A DNA stretch of 64,000 nt. Source: Sphingobacterium sp. UBA5670. Its GTDB lineage: Bacteria; Bacteroidota; Bacteroidia; Sphingobacteriales; Sphingobacteriaceae. Shown here piece by piece: positions 43,937-52,242 of the stretch (its first letter is position 1; each line of letters begins with the position of its first letter). Made by a program: the position numbers and the translations under genes. The DNA is taken from NCBI RefSeq assembly GCF_002420705.1, contig NZ_DIIM01000013.1:170495-234494 (forward strand). The letters run 5' to 3'. The notes beneath the pieces were generated by a model. The model made no database searches, had not been told where the DNA came from, and saw only the letters and a list, made by a program, of their open reading frames with translations.

Positions 43937-45016
43937 ATGAGCCTAAAAGATTTTAAAGGTGTATTGACAGGAGATCAAGTACAAGAGCTGTTTGAAGTTG
44001 CAAAGAAACATAAGTTTGCTTTGCCTGCGGTAAACATTATCGGGACAAACTCTATTAATGCGGTGATGGAAACTGCAAAAGCGGTAAATTCTCCTGTAAT
44101 TATTCAATTGTCAAATGGTGGAGCGCAATTTTACGCTGGTAAAACCTTAAACAACGATAATTTGCAAGCTTGTGTATTGGGTGCGGTATCTGCAGCACAA
44201 CATGTTCATTTATTAGCAGAGCATTATGGTGTGGCGGTAATTTTGCATACAGATCACGCGGCTAAAAAACTTTTACCTTGGATCGACGGTTTGTTGGATG
44301 CTGGTGAAAAATTCTTTGCGCAACACGGAAAGCCATTGTTTTCTTCCCACATGCTGGATTTATCTGAAGAGCCAATTGAAGAAAACATCGAAATCTCAAG
44401 CAAATATTTGGCGCGTATGAAACCGCTTGGTATGACTGTAGAGATTGAGTTGGGTGTTACAGGTGGTGAAGAAGATGGTGTTGATAACTCGGATGTCGAT
44501 AGCTCAAAATTGTATACTCAACCAGAAGAGGTCGCTTATGCTTTTGAAGAATTGTCTAAAGTATCTGACAAATTTACAGTAGCTGCTGCGTTTGGTAACG
44601 TGCACGGTGTTTACAAACCGGGTAATGTGAAATTACAGCCAGTTATTTTACATAATTCTCAAGAATATATCCGTGAGAAATATAATCTTACAGCTGAAAA
44701 ACCAGTCAACTTTGTATTCCATGGTGGTTCTGGTTCTTCTCCTGAGGAAATTGCAGAAGCGATTTCATACGGTGCGATCAAGATGAACATCGATACAGAT
44801 ATGCAATGGGCATTCTGGGATGGTGTAAGAGCATACGAAGCGAAAAACCACGATTATCTGCAAGGTCAAATCGGCAATCCTGAAGGAGCTGATTCTCCAA
44901 ATAAAAAATACTATGATCCACGTGTTTGGTTGCGTAAAGGTGAGGAAACATTTGTTGCTCGTCTAAAAGAAGCATTTGCTGATTTGAATGCGGTAGATGT
45001 AAATAGCAAACTCTAA
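43937..45016 (+). CDS. fbaA: Class II fructose-bisphosphate aldolase
   Basis: 359-residue zinc aldolase that splits fructose 1,6-bisphosphate into DHAP and G3P in glycolysis (reverse in gluconeogenesis). Zinc ligands are in ILHTDHAA (about 106-113) and the later FHGGSGS (about 263-269); the glycine-rich loop and FGNVHGVYKPG are conserved. Length and pattern match the E. coli/yeast (class IIA) type. Ends with a terminator. Confidence 0.96.
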   Translation: MSLKDFKGVLTGDQVQELFEVAKKHKFALPAVNIIGTNSINAVMETAKAVNSPVIIQLSNGGAQFYAGKTLNNDNLQACVLGAVSAAQHVHLLAEHYGVAVILHTDHAAKKLLPWIDGLLDAGEKFFAQHGKPLFSSHMLDLSEEPIEENIEISSKYLARMKPLGMTVEIELGVTGGEEDGVDNSDVDSSKLYTQPEEVAYAFEELSKVSDKFTVAAAFGNVHGVYKPGNVKLQPVILHNSQEYIREKYNLTAEKPVNFVFHGGSGSSPEEIAEAISYGAIKMNIDTDMQWAFWDGVRAYEAKNHDYLQGQIGNPEGADSPNKKYYDPRVWLRKGEETFVARLKEAFADLNAVDVNSKL

Positions 45017-45039
45017 GCTAAGAAAAATTAGATCACATG

Positions 45040-45068
45040 AAAGCGTCCTTTATAGGGCGTTTTTTTTT
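45040..45068 (+). terminator. Terminator after the aldolase gene
   Basis: AAAGCGTCCT pairs with AGGGCGTTTT (10 bp with two G-T pairs, TTAT loop) and runs into nine T residues. Confidence 0.9.
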
Positions 45069-45149
45069 ATGTCAAAATAGGTTAAAAATATTGTTTTTGA
45101 TAGGAATTGGCTTATTTTTTGACGAACAACAATAAAAAGTCAAGTAAAT

Positions 45150-45824
45150 ATGAAATTTTTAGGAGTCAGTGTAATTCTTTTATTAATTGTCCAAATGGGG
45201 TTTGGGCAGGTGAAGCAAAATGTTGGCGATTTTTCTTCGGTTGTGGCGACAGATAAGATTCAGGTGGAGTTGATTAAATCAGACGAGTCTCTGGTAACCT
45301 TCGAAGGACAGAATCACGAGAATGTCAAAGTGGTCAATACAAATGGATCCTTAGTTTTGAAAATGAATACATTGAATATGCTGCAAGGTGGAAATATCTC
45401 TGTTAAGGTATATTACAAGGGTTTGAACAATGTGGAAGCAAAAAAAGGAGCCAAGGTATTTGCGACTACAAATAATCCAGTTGCTGCTGAGCATCTAAAA
45501 GTCTATGCTTCGGAAGGTGGTTTGGTTGATCTCTATACTGATACAAAAACAGCTGAAATAAAAGTGACCTCCGGCGCTACAATCGCTTTGTATGGAAAAG
45601 CAAATAGACAGGAGATCATTTCGAATTTTGGTGGCAAATATGAAGGTAAAGATTTTAAGACCAACAGCACGGTCGTGACTGTGAATGGTGGTGGTAAAGC
45701 TGATGTGTATGTTACGGATTCCATTGAAACAAAAACAAGGGGTGGCGGTGTTATTGATGTCTATGGAAAGCCAGAACAACGTGTAGAAAAGAAAATGGCG
45801 GGAGGAACAGTCAACTTTAAATAA
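45150..45824 (+). CDS. DUF2807 (head GIN domain) exported protein
   Basis: 224 residues: signal peptide (FLGVSVILLLIVQMGFGQ), then a repetitive beta-strand region of the DUF2807/putative auto-transporter adhesin head domain (VKVVNTNGSLVLKMNT, VEAKKGAKVFATTN, DLYTDTKTAEIKVTSGA), in which strands stack as a right-handed beta helix. Members sit on the cell surface or periplasm of Bacteroidota; exact role unknown. Single gene. Confidence 0.82.
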   Translation: MKFLGVSVILLLIVQMGFGQVKQNVGDFSSVVATDKIQVELIKSDESLVTFEGQNHENVKVVNTNGSLVLKMNTLNMLQGGNISVKVYYKGLNNVEAKKGAKVFATTNNPVAAEHLKVYASEGGLVDLYTDTKTAEIKVTSGATIALYGKANRQEIISNFGGKYEGKDFKTNSTVVTVNGGGKADVYVTDSIETKTRGGGVIDVYGKPEQRVEKKMAGGTVNFK

Positions 45825-46026
45825 GCAAACTGTCGTGGATTTGTCAATTTTCTCGTGCTTAGATTTTAGTTGATTAACGCGAAAAGGAGGGAAATTTAGG
45901 GTAATAGATACGATAGAAAGGGTTTAGCTTAATTGAAGGGATGATTGTTGTTTAACCTTTTTATTAAAAAGGTCAGTTATTTTGTTTTTCTAATTAGAAA
46001 CCTTCTTCATTTGTGCTTAAAATACT

Positions 46027-46034
46027 TATTTTTG
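46027..46034 (+). promoter_or_regulatory. -7 element of the fatty acid hydroxylase promoter
   Basis: TATTTTTG, a match to TAnnTTTG, 25 nt before the start codon of the hydroxylase. No clear -33 element at standard spacing. Confidence 0.4.
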
Positions 46035-46058
46035 TGAGGGAATAATAAAAATAGTATT

Positions 46059-46727
46059 ATGGCAAAGCGTAATTATGTTTCAAATTCTACGGAATCTACG
46101 CGCATGTTCAAGAATGACTTTTTGGAGTCTTTGACGAAGGTGCACTGGAGTGTACCTTTGATTTTCTATGTGCCTGTAGTTGTTTTCTTTTCGTATAAAG
46201 CTTTAGTTTGGGGAGAGGTTTCTCTGTTGACATATATTGGCTATTTTATTTTTGGCTTAGCTTTTTGGACAGCTTTTGAATATGCCTTACACCGTTGGGT
46301 ATTTCATTTTCATCCAACCTCGGAATGGGGCAAACGAATAGCGTTTATTTTCCATGGTGTACATCATGATTTTCCAAGGGATCGCATGCGTTTAGTAATG
46401 CCCTTGTCAGCAAGTATTCCGCTAGCCCTTTTGGTATATCTTGGCTTTACGTTGTTCTTTTCAAATGAGTTTATCCTGGCCTGTTTTTTCTCCGGTTTTA
46501 TGGTGGGCTATTTGATCTATGACGAATGTCATTATGCGATGCACCATGCTAATTTTAAAAGCGGTATTTTCAAACGGATCAAACAGCACCATATGCTGCA
46601 CCATTACTCTGATCCGGAAAAAGGTTTTGGAGTGAGTTCTTCCTTATGGGATGAGATCTTACGTTCAGGTTTTGAAGATAAGGAATCAAAAAAGGATTCA
46701 GCTTCCTTAAAAGAAGAAAAGGCATAA
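46059..46727 (+). CDS. Fatty acid hydroxylase superfamily protein (sphingolipid hydroxylase-like)
   Basis: 222-residue di-iron membrane enzyme. Histidine motifs HRWVFHFHP (about 85-93), HGVHHDFPRDR (about 106-116), HYAMHH (about 158-163) and HHMLHHYSDP (about 176-185) match the sterol desaturase/fatty acid 2-hydroxylase (Scs7-like) set. Four hydrophobic segments. In Sphingobacterium-like bacteria these enzymes are expected to hydroxylate the acyl chain of sphingolipids; that role is inferred. Single gene with its own terminator. Confidence 0.88.
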   Translation: MAKRNYVSNSTESTRMFKNDFLESLTKVHWSVPLIFYVPVVVFFSYKALVWGEVSLLTYIGYFIFGLAFWTAFEYALHRWVFHFHPTSEWGKRIAFIFHGVHHDFPRDRMRLVMPLSASIPLALLVYLGFTLFFSNEFILACFFSGFMVGYLIYDECHYAMHHANFKSGIFKRIKQHHMLHHYSDPEKGFGVSSSLWDEILRSGFEDKESKKDSASLKEEKA

Positions 46728-46752
46728 ATTAATCGAATTTTATCAGATAGGA

Positions 46753-46786
46753 AAGCCCTTGGAGATCATCCAAGGGCTTACTTTTT
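46753..46786 (+). terminator. Terminator after the hydroxylase gene
   Basis: AAGCCCTTGG (46753-46762) and CCAAGGGCTT (46770-46779) form a perfect 10-bp stem with a 7-nt loop, followed by ACTTTTTT. Confidence 0.9.
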
Positions 46787-46914
46787 TATGGGTGTTTGAC
46801 CCTATTGGGTTTTATCTCTGTCTGTTGATTAGGGGGGATTTCTATATTTTATCTTAGATGAGGACTTCTTTTTCTCGTCTAAATATACCAATTATTTTTC
46901 TGCGTATTTTTTGC

Positions 46915-47307
46915 TTAGATTAAAGGCTTCTTTTTTGGATTAGTATGTAGGTATTCTAATTTGAACTGGAACATTTGAGCCATTTTCTGGGCACGCCATT
47001 TAGCTTCTTCTGCCTTTTTTCCACTGTATAATTGATCGACAGTTGCTTCAAATAATTTGAGCCATTGACCAAAATGTTGTGCGTCAATAGGGAGATTAAT
47101 ATGTGGTGGAAAGGGGCTGCCGAAATAATTGTGTTCATCCAGTAAGATAGTCTGCCAAAAGCTATACATCTTTTCAAGATGTATAGCCCAATTATCTTGG
47201 ATACGTTCCTGAAAAATAGGTCCGAGCAACCTATCCTTACGTACAGTACTATAGAATTGATCTACTAATACTTTAATATCGTCGAGTGTTAGAATATCCT
47301 GTTTCAT
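46915..47307 (-). CDS. Group III truncated haemoglobin
   Basis: 130-residue single-domain globin. The pattern DDIKVLVDQFYSTVRKDRLLGPIFQERI, then HLEKMYSFWQTILLDEHNYFGSPFPPHINLPIDAQHFGQWL is that of trHb3 proteins; the proximal His is in INLPIDAQHFGQWL. Such proteins bind O2 or NO and are linked to nitrosative stress or redox sensing. Single gene. No signal peptide. Confidence 0.9.
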   Translation of the reverse strand: MKQDILTLDDIKVLVDQFYSTVRKDRLLGPIFQERIQDNWAIHLEKMYSFWQTILLDEHNYFGSPFPPHINLPIDAQHFGQWLKLFEATVDQLYSGKKAEEAKWRAQKMAQMFQFKLEYLHTNPKKKPLI

Positions 47308-47494
47308 GGGTGTATGATTTGACCTCCTGAATATAGACCTATAGCTGGACCAAATGCTTCTTCATGCTATTTATCTGGATTAAATGTAGCGACATTTATG
47401 GAGAATAACATCACCTGGATGTAAATAAGCCCTGTTAAAATTTTGTAATTTTCTTTTATTGTCAGTAAATTGAATCTATACTAAGGGAAAACAT

Positions 47495-48061
47495 ATGGGA
47501 AAATACGTTCTTTTAATCCTATTATCAATGGGATTTTATGCCGCAGATGCGCAGGTTACCACAATTTCGATCAATAAAGAAAATTTTCAGTCTTCTGGTT
47601 TTCCATTTAAGGGAAAGCGAGTATTACAAGTGGAACGCATTCAAACTCCGAAGGAGGACAATTATATTGTTTTTTCAAAAGAGGATCGTGGCGCTGATCC
47701 AGACAAGCTCTATGTTCAGCAATTTCAGCAGATCGACGGAATGTGGAAGCTTGTGGCGGATGAATTGATTTCAGAGGAGGGAATTGTTACATCCGTCTGG
47801 GAATCCCGAAAAGCCTTCTTTGATGCGGATAAAGACGGCCAATTGGATGCATTATTTATCTATTCAAGGCATCCAAAGGATGATCTTCAAAAACAGCTAA
47901 GCTGTATCGGTCTGGTTCTTTATAATAAAAAGTTTTATCGTCTCCGTGCCGAACAAGCCGATGGCTATAGCCAAACAACCTATTCGGACAATTACGCATC
48001 TTTACCGGACGAAGTCAAAGAAAACGTGGAACGTTATTGGAATAATTTAGATAAAAGATAG
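47495..48061 (+). CDS. Exported protein with Asp-rich calcium-like motif, unknown
   Basis: 188 residues with a signal peptide (MGKYVLLILLSMGFYAADAQ). The mature domain has FFDADKDGQLDALFIYS, an EF-hand-like or FG-GAP-like D-x-D-x-D-G metal loop, and beta-strand-rich flanks. The family is not recognised with confidence. Single gene, followed by a long inverted repeat. Confidence 0.7.
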   Translation: MGKYVLLILLSMGFYAADAQVTTISINKENFQSSGFPFKGKRVLQVERIQTPKEDNYIVFSKEDRGADPDKLYVQQFQQIDGMWKLVADELISEEGIVTSVWESRKAFFDADKDGQLDALFIYSRHPKDDLQKQLSCIGLVLYNKKFYRLRAEQADGYSQTTYSDNYASLPDEVKENVERYWNNLDKR

Positions 48062-48090
48062 TTTGACAGGCTTGAGTTTAGAGTTTTGGA

Positions 48091-48129
48091 TACCGAAAGA
48101 TCGACCGGTCATGCGGTGATCTTTCGGTA
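48091..48129. repeat. 12-bp inverted repeat after the exported gene
   Basis: TACCGAAAGATC (48091-48102) and GATCTTTCGGTA (48118-48129) are perfectly complementary with a 15-nt loop and no T-run. It may be an atypical terminator of the gene ending at 48061. Confidence 0.6.
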
Positions 48130-48259
48130 GGCCTATTGTAGTCCAATTAGTAAGCGGGAATATGCTCAGTTTTCTTGCGTTAATCGATTTATTTACTAAA
48201 AATCGGTCCAATAGGTTACGTCAATGTGTTGATTGGCAAAGATCGTTTATACCTCAATG

Positions 48260-48805
48260 TTACTGGAGTGCAGCGAGCAATTGTTTTTCTTCTTCAATTT
48301 GTGTTTTACTGATTACATAGCGCGAAATATGTTGATTCTTTAATTGATCTATCGTCTGAATAACATCTTTTGTGCGAGCTTCTTTGCTAGGTTTAATCAA
48401 TACAATCATGTCTTTAGTATTGGGCATTGTACTTATCTTTGCTTTTAGCTGTGCAATAACAGCCGACAGTTCTTTTTCGATATTTACCGGTACTTTTGAA
48501 GAGCTGATCGGCTTTTTGAAATCTCCATGATACCACATAAATTTTCCTTCGCCAAGAATCAGTGTTGCTGTGCGATTCTCATCAATCAGAATTGGACTTT
48601 CTACTTCTGATTTGGTTTTGTCTGGCATAGCAATATCCATTGCTGAGGGTTTATTTAAAGTTGTTGTCAGCATAAAGAAGGTAATGAGGAGAAATGCAAG
48701 ATCTACCATCGCAGTTAAATCTACTTTAGGGGCCATTTTTCTGCTTCTAATTTTTTTCTTTCCCGTTTCTTGTGTTTTTTGGTTTAATTCTGCCATGATC
48801 GTCAT
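48260..48805 (-). CDS. ExbD/TolR family biopolymer transport protein
   Basis: 181-residue single-pass inner-membrane protein; helix at about 28-50 with the conserved Asp in VDLTAMVDLAFLLITFFML, the proton-path residue of ExbD/TolR. A periplasmic domain follows (about 51-181). It works with an ExbB partner to energise TonB; none is encoded next to it, which is unusual. A second ATG three codons in (48796, MAELN) is an equally good start. Confidence 0.88.
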   Translation of the reverse strand: MTIMAELNQKTQETGKKKIRSRKMAPKVDLTAMVDLAFLLITFFMLTTTLNKPSAMDIAMPDKTKSEVESPILIDENRTATLILGEGKFMWYHGDFKKPISSSKVPVNIEKELSAVIAQLKAKISTMPNTKDMIVLIKPSKEARTKDVIQTIDQLKNQHISRYVISKTQIEEEKQLLAALQ

Positions 48806-49067
48806 CTTTAGGTTAACAGTATTGTTGCTACTCTTAATGATGATGTCGAAAAGGGTCGGATTCCACAGTGTTTTTTTGAAATGTTTTTTCTAGCTCTCTG
48901 TTTTTTGCCTTAGTGTTTGATAATCAGTTTTTTTAATTTGTCTGTTTTTCATTCGATTTGAAGAATCGTTATTATCTTTTTCCACTATTTGATCTTCATC
49001 CCTTCCTAATAACGTGCAAGAGCCTTTTGGAGATGAAAGGCTTTTGCTGCGAAGATAGGTAGGTTGC

Positions 49068-49610
49068 TCAGCAACCACCTTGGCGGGGAATACGTTTATA
49101 CATTATTTTGCCATCGCGCTCTAAATAATCGCCCTGTACTATCGGGTATGAATACTTGGGTGCGTACATTACACTGTGACTTCTGATCATTATTTTATCG
49201 TTAACTTTTAGGCTATGCAATTGCTGAAAATCATTGGAGTTTTCCAAACCAAAACTTAGGATATAATCCTCACTTTTAATCCTGATCATTACTCCGAAGC
49301 CTAATTGAGAACCTAATGGGAGATAGAGCGAAGTTATAACGGCTTCAATATTTGTTGAATCCTTTACTTGATTTCTTATTTTAGCAGCACTGTTAAGTAC
49401 TTTTATGCCCTGGGAAGAGGCTTGCCATTTTTTAAACTTTATGCCATTAGGACTAGCTTCCCATTTTTTATTTTCGACCTTCATGTCCATAGCAGAGCGA
49501 GATTTTGGACTCGGTTTTTTTAAAGTTTCACTTTTGATTTCATGATTAGCAAATGCCAGTCCACTTGCAATAGCCAACGGTAAGATCAGCGGATAAATAA
49601 TTTTTTTCAT
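49068..49610 (-). CDS. Exported protein with internal 11-residue repeat, unknown
   Basis: 180 residues with a signal peptide (IIYPLILPLAIASGLAFA). The mature N-terminus has two copies of an 11-residue unit, KKWEASPNGIK (48-58) and KKWQASSQGIK (60-70), then a beta-rich domain (GFGVMIRIKSEDYILSFGLE) and a Cys at the very C-terminus (RQGGC). I do not recognise the family. The gene is divergent from the membrane winged-helix regulator at 49785 and separated from it by a direct-repeat array; a small GC-rich hairpin (GGTTGC-TGA-GCAACC) covers its stop codon. Confidence 0.65.
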   Translation of the reverse strand: MKKIIYPLILPLAIASGLAFANHEIKSETLKKPSPKSRSAMDMKVENKKWEASPNGIKFKKWQASSQGIKVLNSAAKIRNQVKDSTNIEAVITSLYLPLGSQLGFGVMIRIKSEDYILSFGLENSNDFQQLHSLKVNDKIMIRSHSVMYAPKYSYPIVQGDYLERDGKIMYKRIPRQGGC

Positions 49611-49741
49611 ATTTTTATATGTTTAATAAGTATAAAGTCTAACCGAATAAAATAAGATCCATTCAATATCATTTTTTTTGGATCCTTTTAGAGGTGATAC
49701 GACAAAAATACTTCGATAATACTCATGCATAGGAACTTAGA

Positions 49742-49781
49742 TTGTAAATTGTCATGTAATCTTTGTAAATAAATTGTAAAT
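49742..49781. promoter_or_regulatory. Direct repeats TTGTAAAT in the divergent promoter region
   Basis: Three exact TTGTAAAT copies (49742, 49763, 49774) plus a weaker ATGTAATC (49754) give a run of TGTAA cores about 9-12 bp apart, ending 3 bp before the regulator start codon. The 11- and 21-bp spacings fit tandem binding by winged-helix (PhoB/OmpR-type) proteins, the class of the adjacent regulator. A/T-rich, so chance is possible. Confidence 0.55.
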
Positions 49782-49784
49782 CGT

Positions 49785-50675
49785 ATGTCTATAAACCGAA
49801 ATCTTCTCTCTGAGAATCGCAAATACCTATATGGAGTGATAACACTCTTTTTTATCACTATGATTTTTGTGGCTTTTGGTTTGTCCGACAATAGTGATTT
49901 TGATGTTTCCAGGAGGGAAGTTTTGCTTCGGAAGATAGGGGATGAACTACTTCTGCAGTCTGGCGACAGTAAATCGAGGGTACTTCCGATCGAAAAGATC
50001 ACGGAAATTGAATATCAGATTAAGTTTGAGAATGAAATTACATTTGTGCCGGACTCATTGTTAAATACAGTTCAGCATCTGTTGGCCAGGGATCCGCTCA
50101 CCAGCGATTATGTCGTTAACGTCGTCAACTGTGGCAACTCCAGTGTGGTTTATGGGTATGCCATATCTAACAATAAAAAAGATGACATTATCGCTTGTAG
50201 AGGAAGACTACAGCCTAAAGCGTGTTACATGGTCAACATTAAATTTAAACCTACCCAAATAAATACTGGAAGGATTAGTTATATGCTTGGCATTTTTATA
50301 TTTTTAATGTTTTTGGGCTTCATTTTTTTGGGATTAGATAAGTTAAGAAGAGAAAGACCGGTCGATCAAAATAACAATATCTTAGCCTTTGGATCAGTTT
50401 TGTTTAATCCACAACAGCGTGAGATGATTATCAATAAGAACACCATAGATCTTACTGGAACGGAAACACGTCTGCTGCATATTTTCGCTTTGTCTCCGAA
50501 CGAAACCATCGAGAGGGTCCGGCTTCAAAAAGAGATTTGGGAAGATGAAGGGGTGATTGTTGGACGTAGTCTCGATATGTTCATATCGAAGCTTAGAAAA
50601 AAACTGGAGTTTGATCCAAAGATCAAAATTACTGTTATACGTGGAAGGGGATATAAACTTGAGATTAGTTCTTGA
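49785..50675 (+). CDS. Membrane-bound winged-helix regulator with C-terminal DNA-binding domain
   Basis: 296-residue protein with two membrane helices (about 15-32 and 165-184) around a periplasmic domain of about 130 residues (three Cys at 116, 138 and 147), then a cytoplasmic OmpR/PhoB-type winged helix (about 200-296; IDLTGTETRLLHIFALSPNE, VIVGRSLDMFISKLRKKLEF, VIRGRGYKLEI). ToxR/CadC-type regulators have the DNA-binding part at the N-terminus; here it is C-terminal. It should sense a periplasmic signal directly. The divergent gene is an exported repeat protein, and direct repeats lie between them. Confidence 0.85.
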   Translation: MSINRNLLSENRKYLYGVITLFFITMIFVAFGLSDNSDFDVSRREVLLRKIGDELLLQSGDSKSRVLPIEKITEIEYQIKFENEITFVPDSLLNTVQHLLARDPLTSDYVVNVVNCGNSSVVYGYAISNNKKDDIIACRGRLQPKACYMVNIKFKPTQINTGRISYMLGIFIFLMFLGFIFLGLDKLRRERPVDQNNNILAFGSVLFNPQQREMIINKNTIDLTGTETRLLHIFALSPNETIERVRLQKEIWEDEGVIVGRSLDMFISKLRKKLEFDPKIKITVIRGRGYKLEISS

Positions 50676-50771
50676 CAGGAACGAGCACGCGTCTCGTATG
50701 TTCATACTATATCACGATGAGATTGTTCGGACCCTGACCAGTGTTATCGGTTTCGAACCGGGCTAACATGC

Positions 50772-50801
50772 AAAAAGCCTTTCATTTCTGAAAGGCTTTT
50801 T
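50772..50801 (-). terminator. Terminator of tRNA-Ser copy 1
   Basis: AAAAAGCCTTTC and GAAAGGCTTTTT form a 12-bp stem with a 6-nt loop; on the minus strand it lies just downstream of the tRNA with a T-run. Confidence 0.85.
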
Positions 50802-50804
50802 CTG

Positions 50805-50889
50805 CGGAGAGTGAGGGATTCGAACCCCCGAACCTGTGACAGTTAACGGTTTTCAAGACCGCCGCATTCGACCACTCTGCCAACTCTCC
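50805..50889 (-). tRNA. tRNA-Ser (anticodon UGA)
   Basis: 85-nt class II tRNA: acceptor GGAGAGT/ACTCTCC, discriminator G73, anticodon loop CTTGAAA (UGA), a variable arm and the T-arm GGTTCGAATCC. CCA is not encoded. Identical in sequence to the copy at 53371-53455. Confidence 0.97.
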
Positions 50890-50893
50890 GCGA

Positions 50894-50923
50894 CAAAAGT
50901 AGAAATTCTTACTAGAATTACAA
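50894..50923 (-). promoter_or_regulatory. Promoter of tRNA-Ser copy 1
   Basis: TTG (50921-50923) and TACTTTTG (50894-50901), 19 nt apart on the minus strand. The same pair is present before the second copy. Confidence 0.75.
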
Positions 50924-51163
50924 AACTTATTTTACTTTTTTCTTCGTTTAAATTGATCTACCGCCTTATTGTAATGTAATCATATTGAATATCAATTGTT
51001 TATTTTTGCCGGTTTAAAACCATTTAATTGACAATAAGAACTGTCGAAAGCCACTTTGAAAGTCTTAGGTTTCGATTCGTATAAATCCGAGGTCTCCTTT
51101 TGTAATTGAGGCTATTAAAAACGGAACAACTAAGCTGGTTTTTAGAGGTAGCAATCTATTTGT

Positions 51164-51760
51164 TTAATTTTCGAACTGCCTTTCTATATCCCTTAATTCT
51201 GAAATAACTTCGTTAATAGCCTGATCAATTTTGGTGAGTTGCTTTTTGCCGAGATAGAAATAAGAAAATAGTATCCAACTATAGGTGGGCAAGTAAGCAA
51301 TTAAGTAGTACCTATAACTGGCTCCTTTTAGGATTTCCCAAAGATAGATAGAGATTGCTGTTCCTAAAAGTATATGGTAAATAGGCATATTCCAATGAAT
51401 TCTTTTCTTTCTAAATACATTGAATTGTTGCCATTGCTGCAAATGTTCAGTCGGAATAGTAGTTTCGTCGATTTGTTTAATTTTCCTTGCTGCTGCAAAC
51501 ATTAAGCCAGCCTGCGCGAAACAGAGCAAGGATACGATAAACATGGAACTATACAAGGTGAACGTTTTATGTCTGAAATCAAGGAAATAGGCCATTGCAA
51601 GAATGATTAACCCGGTTACAATTAATAGCACTGCACCAAGTACTTCCTTTCTGATTAATGCCTGGCGGAAACTTTTGATCTTACTCAGCTTGATCTGAGG
51701 TAAGATTTCGTGTTGGTCATCTTGTTTCCAAAGATTTTGTAAATCGTTAAAGTCTTGCAT
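51164..51760 (-). CDS. Membrane protein, probable anti-sigma partner
   Basis: 198 residues with about four transmembrane helices (about 40-60, 72-92, 122-145, 155-172) between charged cytoplasmic ends; the N-terminus MQDFNDLQNLWKQ is a common start of Bacteroidota sigma-linked membrane proteins. It overlaps the sigma gene by 14 bp and is translationally coupled. Its role as anti-sigma factor follows from position, not from a recognised domain. Confidence 0.72.
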   Translation of the reverse strand: MQDFNDLQNLWKQDDQHEILPQIKLSKIKSFRQALIRKEVLGAVLLIVTGLIILAMAYFLDFRHKTFTLYSSMFIVSLLCFAQAGLMFAAARKIKQIDETTIPTEHLQQWQQFNVFRKKRIHWNMPIYHILLGTAISIYLWEILKGASYRYYLIAYLPTYSWILFSYFYLGKKQLTKIDQAINEVISELRDIERQFEN

Positions 51761-52238
51761 ATTTATGAAAAATTTCAGTTAATTCTTTTTTTATCCTATG
51801 GATTTTAACACGTAGATTATTTTCTGTAATTCCCGTAATCTCTGCTATTTCTTCGTAGGGCTTCTCGTCCAAAACGAATGTGATCAGTATTCTATCAGCT
51901 TCTTTAAGTTTACTTATACATTTGTATAAAAGATCAATTTGCTGGACTTTTTCATCTGATGTTTCATCCGGTATATCGATGAAACTTTTGTTGGCTATTT
52001 TTTCAATATATTGCTGTTTTCGTATACTCATCAGACAATTATTGATCGCTATTCTATAAATCCAGGTGCCTAATTTGGCGTCGTTGCGAAAACTGTCAAT
52101 TTTCTTCCATACGGCAATAAATGTTTCTTGGATCAAGTCCTCTGCATTATCCTTATCTCCGGTATAGCTGAGACACAATTTGCGAATGGTCGGCGCATAT
52201 TCCTTGTAAATAATCTCAAAATTCTCTTTGTTTGTCAT
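51747..52238 (-). CDS. ECF-type RNA polymerase sigma factor
   Basis: 163-residue ECF sigma factor with region 2 (about 25-90, DAEDLIQETFIAVWKKID, LGTWIYRIAINNCL) and region 4 (about 110-160, DEKPYEEIAEITGITENNLRVKIHRIKKEL). The gene starts 4 bp after the hydrolase gene's stop and overlaps the membrane protein gene, so three genes form one operon. Neither the signal nor targets are evident. Confidence 0.9.
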   Translation of the reverse strand: MTNKENFEIIYKEYAPTIRKLCLSYTGDKDNAEDLIQETFIAVWKKIDSFRNDAKLGTWIYRIAINNCLMSIRKQQYIEKIANKSFIDIPDETSDEKVQQIDLLYKCISKLKEADRILITFVLDEKPYEEIAEITGITENNLRVKIHRIKKELTEIFHKYARL

Positions 52239-52242
52239 TGGA

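Larger units (their letters stand above)
50752..50932. repeat. Repeat block copy 1 (tRNA-Ser with promoter and terminator)
   Basis: 181-bp segment nearly identical to 53318-53498. It holds the tRNA gene, its promoter and terminator. Similarity stops sharply at both ends. Confidence 0.85.

Noticed and set aside
48890..49078. 62-codon frame with GTG start after the exported repeat protein
   Set aside because: Start lies inside the preceding gene and a hairpin covers it; composition is not convincing as protein.
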